This document shows, piece after piece, positions 1 through 6,218 of a DNA stretch of 6,218 nucleotides (the first letter of the stretch is position 1; the number at the start of each line of letters is the position of its first letter). Location of the stretch: the NCBI GenBank assembly GCA_003485015.1, contig DNCN01000030.1, positions 1-6,218 on the forward strand, in the 5' to 3' direction. The notes under the pieces were generated by a model, which searched no databases, was not told the origin of the DNA, and saw only the letters and a program-made list of their open reading frames with translations. The stretch comes from a bacterium (lineage in GTDB: Bacteria; UBA9089). The translations under genes and the position numbers were made by a program.

Positions 1-16
1 GTTTGTCCTTGTCTTA

Positions 17-83
17 GGAAAATCCATCCACAGATTGTTACAGATGACAAGGAAAATCTATCCACAGATTTCACAGATGACAC
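17..83. repeat. Tandem direct repeat, two units of about 34 nt
   Basis: Two adjacent units start with GGAAAATC at 17 and 51. Each runs through ATCCACAGATT and ends in CACAGATGACA or a close variant. They differ by a few substitutions and one small length change. The repeated word CACAGATT appears again on the opposite strand at 182-210. Short clusters of this word are, from memory, frequent between genes in many environmental bacterial genomes, where they behave as dispersed non-coding repeats. No reading frame is apparent through them. Confidence 0.75.
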
Positions 84-210
84 AGATTATTTTCAGGGAG
101 AAGAGAGCAAAGATGAGGGACGAGTTAAAGATCGAATTTTTTCTGCTCTTCCCTTCTTTGTTACCACTCATTTCTACGTTAAATCTGTGAAATCTGTGTA
201 ATCTGTGGAT
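60..210. repeat. Imperfect 29-nt inverted repeat around a 93-nt spacer
   Basis: The arm at 60-88 and the reverse complement of 182-210 match at 26 of 29 positions, aligned by hand; both begin ATCCACAGATT and end CACAGATT. The 93-nt spacer (89-181) is purine-rich on its left half and pyrimidine-rich on its right half and has no gene. The structure could fold as a long hairpin in either DNA strand or in RNA. It could equally be two inversely oriented copies of one dispersed repeat. There is no transposase and no target-site duplication that I can recognise, so I do not call it an insertion sequence. Confidence 0.7.
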
Positions 211-236
211 TGGATCTTTATTTCTTACTTTGATTC

Positions 237-255
237 TTCTCTGCGCCTCTGTGGT
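237..255. repeat. Second repeat word, ACCACAGAGGCGCAGAGAA on the minus strand
   Basis: This 19-nt word, read on the minus strand, differs from the CACAGATT repeats next to it. From memory, near-identical words (CCACAGAGGCACAGAG) recur in intergenic DNA of many bacterial genomes, often beside CACAGATT repeats. It lies between the inverted repeat and the truncated end of the flagellin relic. Only one copy is in this window, so its repeat status rests on recollection, not on this sequence. Confidence 0.4.
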
Positions 256-284
256 AAGTTGAACTTTTACAAATGGTCTCGTTT

Positions 285-707
285 TTATTTCTTGAATTGG
301 ATGGCACTGGCTAAACGGTCTATCTCGGCCACCAGCTGGTCTACCTCCATCTGGATCTTCACCCGTTCAGCACTGGTGCATGTCTGCGTAGCGGCCTGGG
401 TGGCTAACTGCCGCAATCTCTGAAGCTTTTCACCGATCATCCCCATTCCACCCTCAGCCACATGGAGGAGGGAGATGGCATCCTGGACATTGCACTTAGT
501 CTCTTCTAAACCCATAATCTATTCCCTCATGCCTCTCCTCAGGGTATATAATTCGGTAGTATCATCGACAGCCCGGTTGATCCGCAACCCTGAAGAGGGC
601 CTTTCAAGGTTCTGTCAAGACCTAAGAAGAATACCATGTATCTTATGGATGGTCAAATCCCGTTCAGGGTTATTCTTGAGAGCTTAGGCCGAAAATCGGC
701 TGTTGGG
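285..707 (-). pseudogene. Decayed flagellin gene, N-terminal D0/D1 part only
   Basis: One minus-strand frame reads as the conserved N-terminal region of bacterial flagellin, the subunit of the flagellar filament. In order it shows QNLERPSSGLRINRAVDD (family: SLERLSSGLRINRAADD), MRE-stop-IMGLEE (family: MRAQIRGLEQ), NVQDAISLLHVAEGG, LQRLRQLATQAATQ, and MEVDQLVAEIDRLASAIQF. Three in-frame stops interrupt it: TAA at 684-686, TGA at 615-617 and TAG at 519-521; the last sits where a Gln codon is expected, consistent with CAG to TAG. No start codon survives at the expected place; similarity fades near 707. The frame ends at 285-287, just after the position where intact flagellins continue into the variable domain, so the central and C-terminal D0/D1 regions needed for polymerisation are gone. 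The longest open piece with an ATG (285-515) covers only 76 codons and would not make a working filament protein. No other flagellar gene is in the window. The family assignment is strong; the upstream limit is approximate. Confidence 0.82.
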
Positions 708-1188
708 AAGATATAGGGAAATATCCCAAACCCTTTACCGAATTTGCAGATAAAGATTAGTTGCAAAGAGTAGTCATAACATTAGGAAGGAATAAAGGAG
801 TAAGCTTGAACCCTATAAGATAAGAAGTTTGCCAAGATCAAAGACTACTCACATAGAGAGAGCATTTTAGCCTATGGCGATAAAAAAGGTTTCCCTTGGC
901 TTACAATGCCGTTGACTGACTTATTGGAGTTTTCTGAATCGCCTTTACCTTTATTTGGTAAAAGAGTTGGAGCTGCCATTGGTATTGCTACTTAAAGAGT
1001 GATGTTGTAAAGATACCCTTCTCTCTCTCTTCTCTATTCCAAATAAAAATCCTCTTGCCCTTTGCTTAACTTTGTAGTAGTATCTTTCAGAGCCGGTCTT
1101 CCTTTCTCAAAGTCTCCTTTTACCCTAATAGTAACACATCAAGGTGGGGAACCGCTACCTGAATTTCAACAGAGAACGGGACAATCTC

Positions 1189-1217
1189 TTCAAAGGTCTT
1201 ATTTTTGATCATATAAA
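1189..1217 (+). promoter_or_regulatory. Candidate sigma-70-type promoter for the VCBS/ASPIC gene
   Basis: TTCAAA at 1189-1194 (four of six matches to TTGACA) and TATAAA at 1212-1217 (five of six to TATAAT) are separated by 17 nt. Transcription would begin near 1224, leaving a very short leader that almost touches the ribosome site, which makes this only a moderate candidate. The next gene upstream is a relic on the other strand, so some promoter in this spacer is expected. Confidence 0.3.
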
Positions 1218-1225
1218 ACAAAAAT

Positions 1226-1232
1226 GAGGTGA
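1226..1232 (+). promoter_or_regulatory. Ribosome binding site GAGGTGA
   Basis: GAGGTGA ends 6 nt before the ATG at 1239. It is a near-ideal Shine-Dalgarno sequence and fixes the start of the VCBS/ASPIC gene. Confidence 0.8.
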
Positions 1233-1238
1233 CATAAA

Positions 1239-2777
1239 ATGAAGAAGAGGGTTCTTATCACTATTATAATGGTATTTGCTCTTAATATAGTCATTTTATG
1301 GCTATTAGGCTCTAGACCAGAGCAGACTCTATCACAAACACAGCAGCCATCAGTGCAAGATGGCACCGAGGAGGTAGCCTTTACTGATGTTACCGCTTCT
1401 GCCAATATCGCCCTTACTGGTAATAGAATGGGAGCTTCATGGAGTGATTACAATAACGATGGTTTTTTAGACATCTTTCACTTTGGCTTTTGGGGAGGCT
1501 TTAGTGTCCTTCACAGAAATAATGGAGATGGAATATTTACTAATGTAACTTCCTCGGCTGGCTTAAGTGATATTCCTTCAAATTGTCCATGGTTTTGGGG
1601 TGACTATGATAACAATGGCTATCCTGATCTACTAAATACCACTCGGGCTGGACCTAAAGGGAACTTACTTTACCTTTTTCGCAATAATAGGAATGAGACA
1701 TTTACAAAATACGATATTCCAATAGGTGTCTCGAAAGAGATCTATACTATAAGTGGAGCATGGGCTGACTATGACCGGGATGGGCTTATAGATCTCTACA
1801 TAGCTGCCTATAGTATGAATGAATTCCCTCCTGGCGACCCTGACCAGCTGTATCGTAATAATGGGGATGGCACATTTACTAATGTTACTTCATCAGCTGG
1901 TATTATTGACCCAAAGATGTGTGGTAGAAATGTGATTTGGGGTGACTATGATAACGATGGTGACCAGGACATCTTCGTTTCAAATTATAGGCTACAACCA
2001 AACTTCCTATGGCGAAACAATGGTGATGGAACATTTACTGATATTGCATCATCAGCTGGTGTAGCTGGTAATCATCATGTCCTTGGTGCTGCCTGGGGCG
2101 ACTATGATAACGATAGCGATTTAGACCTTTATGTGGCAACAGTTCATGCTTCTAATATTCTCTATCGGAATAATGGCGATGGCACTTTTACAGATGTTAC
2201 CTCAATGGCTGAAGTCCCTGGTGCCTATGATGCCAGTGGGGTGGGCTGGATTGATTTTGACAATGACGGCTACCTGGATTTGTTCACAACTAGCTGTTAT
2301 TCAGCAACAGAATTTTATCTTTATAGAAACAATGGCAATGGAACATTTACTGATGTAACTGCTGGCTCAGGCATAAAATACGGTGGCTATAACTTTGGCT
2401 GGGCTGACTATGACAACGATGGAAATTTGGACCTGCATGTTTCAGCCGGTCCTGAGCCTCGAGTTAATACTCTCTATAAGAACAATAGCAATAAGAACCA
2501 TTGGGTTAAGATAAAGCTCATCGGCAAGGATTGTAACCGTGATGCCATCGGAGCAAGGGTTGCAGTTGTAATAGGCTCAATGCGCCAGATAAGAGAGGTG
2601 AATGCAGGCTCTGGGTTTGAATCACAACCACCTTTTATCCTTCATTTTGGGGTAGGTTCGCATACCAAAATAGACGCCCTTGAAGTAAAATGGCCTTGCG
2701 GAAAAATTGAGTCAAAAAAAGACATTCCTGTTGACCAGATAATTACAATAGCTGAAAGCGGGCCAAACCAAAACTAA
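1239..2777 (+). CDS. Membrane-anchored FG-GAP/VCBS seven-repeat propeller protein with ASPIC/UnbV domain
   Basis: The 512-residue product has a basic start and a hydrophobic helix (about 5-24). No clear cleavage site follows, so it may stay as an N-terminal membrane anchor with the rest outside the cytoplasm. Seven FG-GAP/VCBS repeats carry the calcium-loop pattern W-x-D-Y/F-D-N-D-G-x-x-D, beginning at residues 68, 120, 175, 234, 286, 337 and 388, about 51-59 apart, which fits a seven-bladed propeller. Each of the first six is followed by an R-N-N-G-D-G-T-F-T-D-V-T type strand, degenerate in the second. Blade 5 has Ser for the loop Gly (DNDSD) and blade 2 has Asn for an Asp. Residues 420-487 match the ASPIC/UnbV domain: NHWVKIKL, NRDAIGARV, REVNAGSGF, LHFGVG and VEVKWPCG. 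Such proteins are secreted or surface proteins, often linked to binding or adhesion; the exact role is unknown. The gene stands alone on its strand. Confidence 0.94.
   Translation: MKKRVLITIIMVFALNIVILWLLGSRPEQTLSQTQQPSVQDGTEEVAFTDVTASANIALTGNRMGASWSDYNNDGFLDIFHFGFWGGFSVLHRNNGDGIFTNVTSSAGLSDIPSNCPWFWGDYDNNGYPDLLNTTRAGPKGNLLYLFRNNRNETFTKYDIPIGVSKEIYTISGAWADYDRDGLIDLYIAAYSMNEFPPGDPDQLYRNNGDGTFTNVTSSAGIIDPKMCGRNVIWGDYDNDGDQDIFVSNYRLQPNFLWRNNGDGTFTDIASSAGVAGNHHVLGAAWGDYDNDSDLDLYVATVHASNILYRNNGDGTFTDVTSMAEVPGAYDASGVGWIDFDNDGYLDLFTTSCYSATEFYLYRNNGNGTFTDVTAGSGIKYGGYNFGWADYDNDGNLDLHVSAGPEPRVNTLYKNNSNKNHWVKIKLIGKDCNRDAIGARVAVVIGSMRQIREVNAGSGFESQPPFILHFGVGSHTKIDALEVKWPCGKIESKKDIPVDQIITIAESGPNQN
1440..2432 (+). 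repeat. Seven intragenic repeats of about 156 nt encoding propeller blades
   Basis: Blade codons for W-x-D-Y/F begin at 1440, 1596, 1761, 1938, 2097, 2247 and 2400. Similarity persists at the DNA level: the N-N-G-D-G-T-F motif recurs at 1518, 1857, 2016, 2169 and 2328 with stretches such as AATGGNGATGGNACATTTAC kept nearly unchanged, while a degenerate copy lies at 1683. The retained DNA identity suggests fairly recent duplication of single blades or gene conversion among them. Such repeats can also produce length variation by recombination. Confidence 0.8.
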
Positions 2778-2794
2778 CAAAAAAATCAAGTCTT

Positions 2795-3017
2795 TCACTT
2801 TGCGTTTTGACCCCTTTGCCTCCCAAGTAGATAACCAAAGCCAACACATATTGTAGGAATGATTAAATATGCTAATCTTATATCCATCATGTAATCTGCA
2901 AGGGACATCTTCATTGGGGTTTTGGAAACTTTAATTGGGTAAATCATAAATGCAATTATGAATGGTATCAACCGGACTAAAAATCCATAACAGTAAAACT
3001 AATCTATATGATCTCAT
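2795..3017 (-). pseudogene. Small two-helix membrane protein gene, apparently frameshifted near the start
   Basis: A minus-strand frame open from 2998 to the TGA at 2795-2797 (67 codons) reads like a membrane protein. It has a first helix FLVRLIPFIIAFMIYPIK, a polar stretch with KTPMKMSLADYMMDIR, a second helix AYLIIPTICVGFGYLLG, and a basic tail GRQRGQNAK. The frame begins after a TAG (2999-3001) with no ATG until 2945-2947, which would cut away the first helix. An ATG at 3015-3017 in another frame gives MRSYRLVLLLW, a plausible N-terminus that would join the first helix with a one-base change around 2980-2990. I therefore read it as a gene of about 74 residues with one frameshift, natural or a sequencing error. 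A TTG start at 2969-2971 is a weaker alternative. The family is not one I can name; small two-helix membrane proteins with a 'YGFLxxLIPF' opening occur in several phyla. It faces the VCBS gene, 17 nt apart. Confidence 0.5.
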
Positions 3018-3424
3018 ACTATCTATCTCTTTTATAATTTAACGTAGGCCCTCGAATAATCCGAGGCACTCTCTTTTAAAAACGGGAAACTGCTCAGCTT
3101 GCGAGGCTAAGCAAATCCTGCTTCTTAAAATGCGGGGTGAAGACGTTGCGGCTGTTGGCATACTCACAGTCAGTTTCTATCCTTTGTTCGCAAAAGAGGA
3201 TAAGAGAGCCTCACTTTTCTGGACCTGTTGCGGTCAAGATTTTTTACTCTCGATCTCTCACAGGTTCGGAGTATCCTAAAGGGACAATGCTTTTCTTCTT
3301 CCAGAGGGAGGCTTCCTTTGAATCCTACCTGTATACTTGATCCCTTCCCTTAATGGCCCTCTCACCAGAAAACCAAGTATGGACTAAATGGGTCAAGAAG
3401 ATGAGGCTCCCCCCTTCCCCGCTT
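3018..3424. other. Spacer with no supported gene
   Basis: Nothing in these 407 nt can be supported as a gene. A GTG-initiated frame of 67 codons at 3137-3340 has no ribosome site, no family features and overlaps open frames on the other strand. A perfect 5-bp hairpin (CCTCG at 3050-3054 with CGAGG at 3062-3066) lacks a following T run on either strand. No strong terminator is visible after the PQQ-like gene, which ends into this spacer at 3425. Confidence 0.5.
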
Positions 3425-4975
3425 TTAATTTTGTTTCCGCCTGATCAAAAGGTAGACAGCCATAACCATCATTATTGGGACGCAGATACCCGCTCCTATC
3501 CAGATATTGACTGCTTTAAGGGGGATGCTAGCTTGGACACCCTGTAGAGGAGGTGGAGTCTTTACTGGGGCCGGAGTTACCTCTTCCTGTCCTATCGCGA
3601 GTGGTCCGTTATGTGCTGCATCACCACCCCACATTGCCCAACCAGTAAGCTCTTTGTTGCCCGTATCTACACAGACTAACTGACCTCCAGTTGTACCCAC
3701 ATAGATGCGGCCATCAACCACGGCTGGTTGAAACCGAATGGGGTGGTCTATCTTATATATCCATTCTTGCTTACCAGTGGCATTATCAAAACAGATTATC
3801 TCACCATTAACCGTCCCAATCACACTTTTGCCATTGACCACAGCTGGAGGCGAGGCAAGATGTCCACCGATTTTATTGATATCACCTTGTATTTTATGTT
3901 CCCAAATGGTTTTATTATTAGCGAGGTCAAACATCTGGAGTGTATCACCACGGCTGGCAAAAGAATAATCTCCGACAACCGTGGGACGCGATCCTTGATA
4001 ACCCCAGAGGCCGCTGACTGAGGCCTGGCCAACATTCTTCGCCGCTTCTGATGCCTTAGCCGTTTGTGGGGCGGATGCAAAACCTACCCCGGCACTATCT
4101 GCCTGATTTTTCTGCTCAAATAATGATCGTGCTTGAACGGCTCTGTCTATCTGGGGCGCGGCTCTTTTATCCAGCATGCCTTTCACAATATTACCCTTTT
4201 TATCAATGGAGGTTATACCTTCTTGTGGTCTTTCTTCACCCTCACGCTGACTGACATAGACCTGACCCTTAACAATAGAAGGAGCAGAGGTTGCCCGGTA
4301 TTGTTCTGACCACAGAAGCGTACCGTCACCGGTTTCGTAACAATAGACCATCCCATCAAAAGTAGTCAGATATACCAAATCCTCTTCTCTGTCTACCACT
4401 GGCGCGCTGATAATATCACCGGCAATTTTTTTATTCCAATATTGATGGCCATCTTTTACATTAAAGCAAGCTAAGCGATGTCCGCCTTCGCCAGGATAAG
4501 CCATATAGATACGTCCTTTTGCTAAGGCTGGTTGGCTCATTAAGGGGTCACCCAACCATTTGCTCCAGACCATATTACCGGTTTTGGCATCCACGACAAA
4601 GAGGGTGCAACTTTCGGTATTGAAGACACAATAACCATCCTCTACTACAGCAGCGGTTGGACCATCATCGTTTACTCTGATTCGCCAGATGCATCTACCG
4701 GTCTGGGCATCAAAGGCATAGAATTCATAACTGCCGAATCCGCCACCGATATAAACCATCCCATCCACTACACAGGGAGTGGCTAACTGAAAATTGCCGG
4801 GGAGATTCACTTGCCATCCTTCTTTTCCATCCACCGTCTTAAATGGAACGGCTTTAAGTTCATTTATGGGTAGTTGCGTTACACTGCCAGATGTCCCTGG
4901 AGCAGAAGAGAAGACTGGTAACCAAAGACAAGGCAATAGAACAACTATCAGTAACAATATTCCTCTCATACTCAT
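3425..4975 (-). CDS. PQQ-like beta-propeller protein with signal peptide and C-terminal membrane anchor
   Basis: From the chosen ATG (4973-4975) the product has 516 residues. A signal peptide covers about 1-25 (MSMRG, a Leu/Val-rich core, then PVFSSA). Eight PQQ-type strand motifs follow, seven of them ending at Trp: FDAQTGRCIW (88-97), VDAKTGNMVW (128-137), FNVKDGHQYW (171-180), YETGDGTLLW (213-222), IDKKGN (257-262), FDLANNKTIW (349-358), FDNATGKQEW (396-405) and VDTGNKELTGW (436-446). Between the fifth and sixth lies an Ala/Gln-rich, probably non-propeller stretch (about 265-325). A Pro-rich linker (467-484), one hydrophobic helix (490-511) and a basic tail RRKQN end the protein, so the propeller should sit outside the cytoplasm on a C-terminal anchor. 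These repeats resemble those of BamB and quinoprotein dehydrogenases, but I see no dehydrogenase active-site pattern, so a scaffold or binding role is likelier than an enzyme. It follows the von Willebrand A gene on the same strand after 97 nt. An in-frame ATG ten codons upstream (5003-5005) is less likely: it has no ribosome site and would precede the signal peptide with polar residues. Confidence 0.92.
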   Translation of the reverse strand: MSMRGILLLIVVLLPCLWLPVFSSAPGTSGSVTQLPINELKAVPFKTVDGKEGWQVNLPGNFQLATPCVVDGMVYIGGGFGSYEFYAFDAQTGRCIWRIRVNDDGPTAAVVEDGYCVFNTESCTLFVVDAKTGNMVWSKWLGDPLMSQPALAKGRIYMAYPGEGGHRLACFNVKDGHQYWNKKIAGDIISAPVVDREEDLVYLTTFDGMVYCYETGDGTLLWSEQYRATSAPSIVKGQVYVSQREGEERPQEGITSIDKKGNIVKGMLDKRAAPQIDRAVQARSLFEQKNQADSAGVGFASAPQTAKASEAAKNVGQASVSGLWGYQGSRPTVVGDYSFASRGDTLQMFDLANNKTIWEHKIQGDINKIGGHLASPPAVVNGKSVIGTVNGEIICFDNATGKQEWIYKIDHPIRFQPAVVDGRIYVGTTGGQLVCVDTGNKELTGWAMWGGDAAHNGPLAIGQEEVTPAPVKTPPPLQGVQASIPLKAVNIWIGAGICVPIMMVMAVYLLIRRKQN

Positions 4976-4981
4976 TCGGGA

Positions 4982-4987
4982 TCCTCC
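4982..4987 (-). promoter_or_regulatory. Ribosome binding site GGAGGA that decides the PQQ-like gene start
   Basis: On the minus strand GGAGGA lies 6 nt upstream of the ATG at 4973-4975, ideal spacing. The site is inside the reading frame of the longer alternative start at 5005, and the shorter start places the signal peptide at the very N-terminus. A further ATG two codons on (4967-4969) is possible but spaced less well. Confidence 0.75.
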
Positions 4988-5072
4988 ATATTCTAATAGA
5001 CTCATCCCTAGGGACCATCCAGAAAGATGTCAATATCCTCAGCAAAAGGCTTCTCTATAAGATATTCTTCTA

Positions 5073-6218
5073 CTAAAAAGAGCTTCTTTTACTATCTTTG
5101 GAGAAGAATCGGAATACTTTACTCAGAACTATAAAAAGGAACAACCCCAATAATGGGATGAGAACAATCTTTACACTAATCGGTTTGGGCTTCTTATCGG
5201 TTGTCCCTCTGGCCGAGGTAGTCAAATCTTTTTCCTCAGGAACAAGCATGGCTTTAGAACCAAATATAGGCACAGAGGGAGCAGTCCTACTGCACTTAGC
5301 ACTAAGATATAATCTCTCTTTTATTGGGAGGAAACTCCCCGAGTAGTCATTTTCTCCAATAGCGGTATCAGGGACTCCCTCAGGAAGGGGCAGTACCTGC
5401 TTTACAGTCTCTAACTTACCCGTTGGATCTCGCCTTATCTGGGTGTCGATGGCAACAAAGGAGGTATATGCAGTTAAGAGATTGTAAGTGAGGCCCAACT
5501 TAGTAACCTCTTCGATCCGCTCGTCATCTCGCTGGAGGTGGTTGTAGTCGTCTAGTATGGTGATCCGATGGCGGGCCCAGAGGTAACGTAAGCCAGCGTT
5601 GAGTGGGCTTGGGTGGATATCGGAGAGGTCGATGGTTGCCCGGTAAGGCCTTCCCTCTGAGTATCCAGAGAGGGTAATCTTTCCTTCTCGTCTCTCTTTC
5701 CACTTTCCAAAGATGATTACAGGCCTCTGGGCAAAAAGATCTGGGATAGAAGCTGGTTCAACATCATAGACACTGAGCCCACCAAAGTCTACTTTGATCC
5801 CGGTTAAAAGGGGAGACTCGATGTATCTGCGGAACCTCTCGGCAGAAGAAGGGGCCTCCTCTGGTTTAGTGATGACGAATGGTTCACCCATACCGATTCT
5901 GGCCATCCCTTCGATCAAGTATCGATTGACGCTTGAGCCGATTCCAAAGGTAAACATATTGGCTCTATTCAGATTGTAGCGGATGAGGTCGAATGCCTCC
6001 TTCTCCACATGGACATAGCCATCGGTGGCAATGACGACTGTTCGTGATCTTCCTTTGGATTGAGGGAGGGCTAAGGCCCTCTCTAGGGCAGGAAGTAGTT
6101 CTGTTCCACCGCCACCCTGTTGGCCTTCAATGAGCTCTATTGCCCTTTTGATATTCTCCGATGTGGCAGGCAGGGATTGAGGAGACATAACACTCGATCC
6201 TCCGGAGAAGAGCAAGAC
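5073..6218 (-). CDS. VIT-family von Willebrand factor A domain protein, C-terminal part (N-terminus beyond window)
   Basis: The frame is open to the window edge, so the N-terminus, expected to hold a signal peptide, a VIT domain and the first metal-site motif DxSxS, is missing. Counting from the TTG at 6213-6215, the rest of the von Willebrand A domain is clear: LFSGGSSVMSPQSLPAT (2-18), GGGGTELLPALERAL with the metal-site Thr (34-48), and VVIATDGYVHVE with the metal-site Asp (60-71), then FTFGIGSSVNRYLIEGMA (88-105). After it come the features of this family: VYDVEPASIPDLFAQRPVII (149-168), LRYLWARHRI (209-218) and LTYNLLTAYTSFVAID (242-257). A Lys-rich linker (about 325-346), one transmembrane helix (about 347-366) and a basic tail end the protein; I see no LPxTG sortase motif, although some relatives are annotated as sortase targets. 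The role is probably metal-dependent protein binding outside the cytoplasm. It is followed on the same strand by the PQQ-like propeller gene. The TTG is not the real start. Confidence 0.94.
   Translation of the reverse strand, partial: VLLFSGGSSVMSPQSLPATSENIKRAIELIEGQQGGGGTELLPALERALALPQSKGRSRTVVIATDGYVHVEKEAFDLIRYNLNRANMFTFGIGSSVNRYLIEGMARIGMGEPFVITKPEEAPSSAERFRRYIESPLLTGIKVDFGGLSVYDVEPASIPDLFAQRPVIIFGKWKERREGKITLSGYSEGRPYRATIDLSDIHPSPLNAGLRYLWARHRITILDDYNHLQRDDERIEEVTKLGLTYNLLTAYTSFVAIDTQIRRDPTGKLETVKQVLPLPEGVPDTAIGENDYSGSFLPIKERLYLSAKCSRTAPSVPIFGSKAMLVPEEKDLTTSARGTTDKKPKPISVKIVLIPLLGLFLFIVLSKVFRFFSKDSKRSSF

Larger units (their letters stand above)
708..1238. other. Spacer without an intact gene; weak coding-like traces
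   Basis: This 531-nt stretch has no gene I can support. Two traces are noted. On the plus strand, 819-995 is stop-free for 58 codons and ends in TAA; the protein would include SHRESILAYGDKKGFPW and PLFGKRVGAAIGIAT, which I do not recognise, and its first ATG is only at 906. On the minus strand, 1120-1212 encodes a 30-residue peptide beginning MIKNKTFEEIV, and a different frame carries on to a TAG at 1034-1036 with VTIRVKGDFEKGRPAL. Either could be a gene relic, and neither has a good ribosome site. The last 50 nt hold the likely promoter and ribosome site of the following gene. Confidence 0.5.

Noticed and set aside
1..255. CRISPR array or replication-origin iterons from the repeated CACAGATT words
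   Set aside because: Spacing is irregular, copies are inverted relative to each other, there are no spacers of constant length, and no cas, repA or dnaA gene is nearby.
285..707. Alternative genetic code or stop readthrough to rescue the flagellin frame
   Set aside because: All three stop types occur in this one fragment, the start and the 3' two-thirds are missing, and the other genes in the window have no in-frame stops. Gene decay explains this more simply.
3050..3066. Hairpin CCTCG/CGAGG as a terminator
   Set aside because: The stem is only 5 bp and there is no adjacent T run on either strand.
3137..3340. A GTG-initiated 67-codon plus-strand frame in the spacer
   Set aside because: It has no ribosome site, no recognisable domain or hydrophobic pattern, and competing open frames on both strands; it looks like chance.
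5028..5033. A perfect TTGACA on the minus strand between the von Willebrand A and PQQ-like genes, as an internal promoter
   Set aside because: At 16-18 nt spacing there is no acceptable -10 box; the best-placed hexamer, TAGGGA, matches poorly. An internal promoter is not supported.
4794..5346. Several plus-strand open frames of 60-90 codons over the minus-strand genes
   Set aside because: They are antisense shadows of the PQQ-like and von Willebrand A genes, with no family features of their own.

Overview
The window comes from an uncultured-looking bacterium whose lineage I cannot name. The protein types (a VCBS/ASPIC propeller protein, a PQQ-like propeller protein, a VIT-family von Willebrand A protein, and a decayed flagellin) are common in Gram-negative-type environmental bacteria, including Planctomycetes and many candidate phyla. 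No taxonomic marker gene is present. Base composition is moderate, coding density is low for a bacterium, and the spacers hold gene relics and a dispersed-type intergenic repeat, which suggests a region undergoing slow decay.

Left part (1-1238): positions 17-255 hold an AT-rich repeat cluster built on the word CACAGATT. It contains a tandem pair and an imperfect 29-nt inverted repeat, followed by a second repeat word. Directly beside it, on the minus strand (285-707), lies the N-terminal part of a flagellin gene broken by three in-frame stops. The rest, to 1238, has no convincing intact gene, only two weak coding-like stretches and a possible promoter.

Middle (1239-3424): one intact plus-strand gene encodes a membrane-anchored, seven-repeat FG-GAP/VCBS beta-propeller with a C-terminal ASPIC/UnbV domain. 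Facing it on the minus strand, ending 17 nt away, is a small two-helix membrane protein gene that appears frameshifted near its start. Positions 3018-3424 contain nothing I can support as a gene.

Right part (3425-6218): two minus-strand genes in tandem. The upstream one (cut by the window edge) is the C-terminal part of a VIT/von Willebrand A protein. The downstream one is a PQQ-like beta-propeller protein. Both place a folded domain outside the cytoplasm and end in a single C-terminal transmembrane helix with a basic tail, so they may act together at the cell envelope; that partnership is inferred from order, spacing and shared architecture. No complete known defence, CRISPR or mobile-element system is visible.
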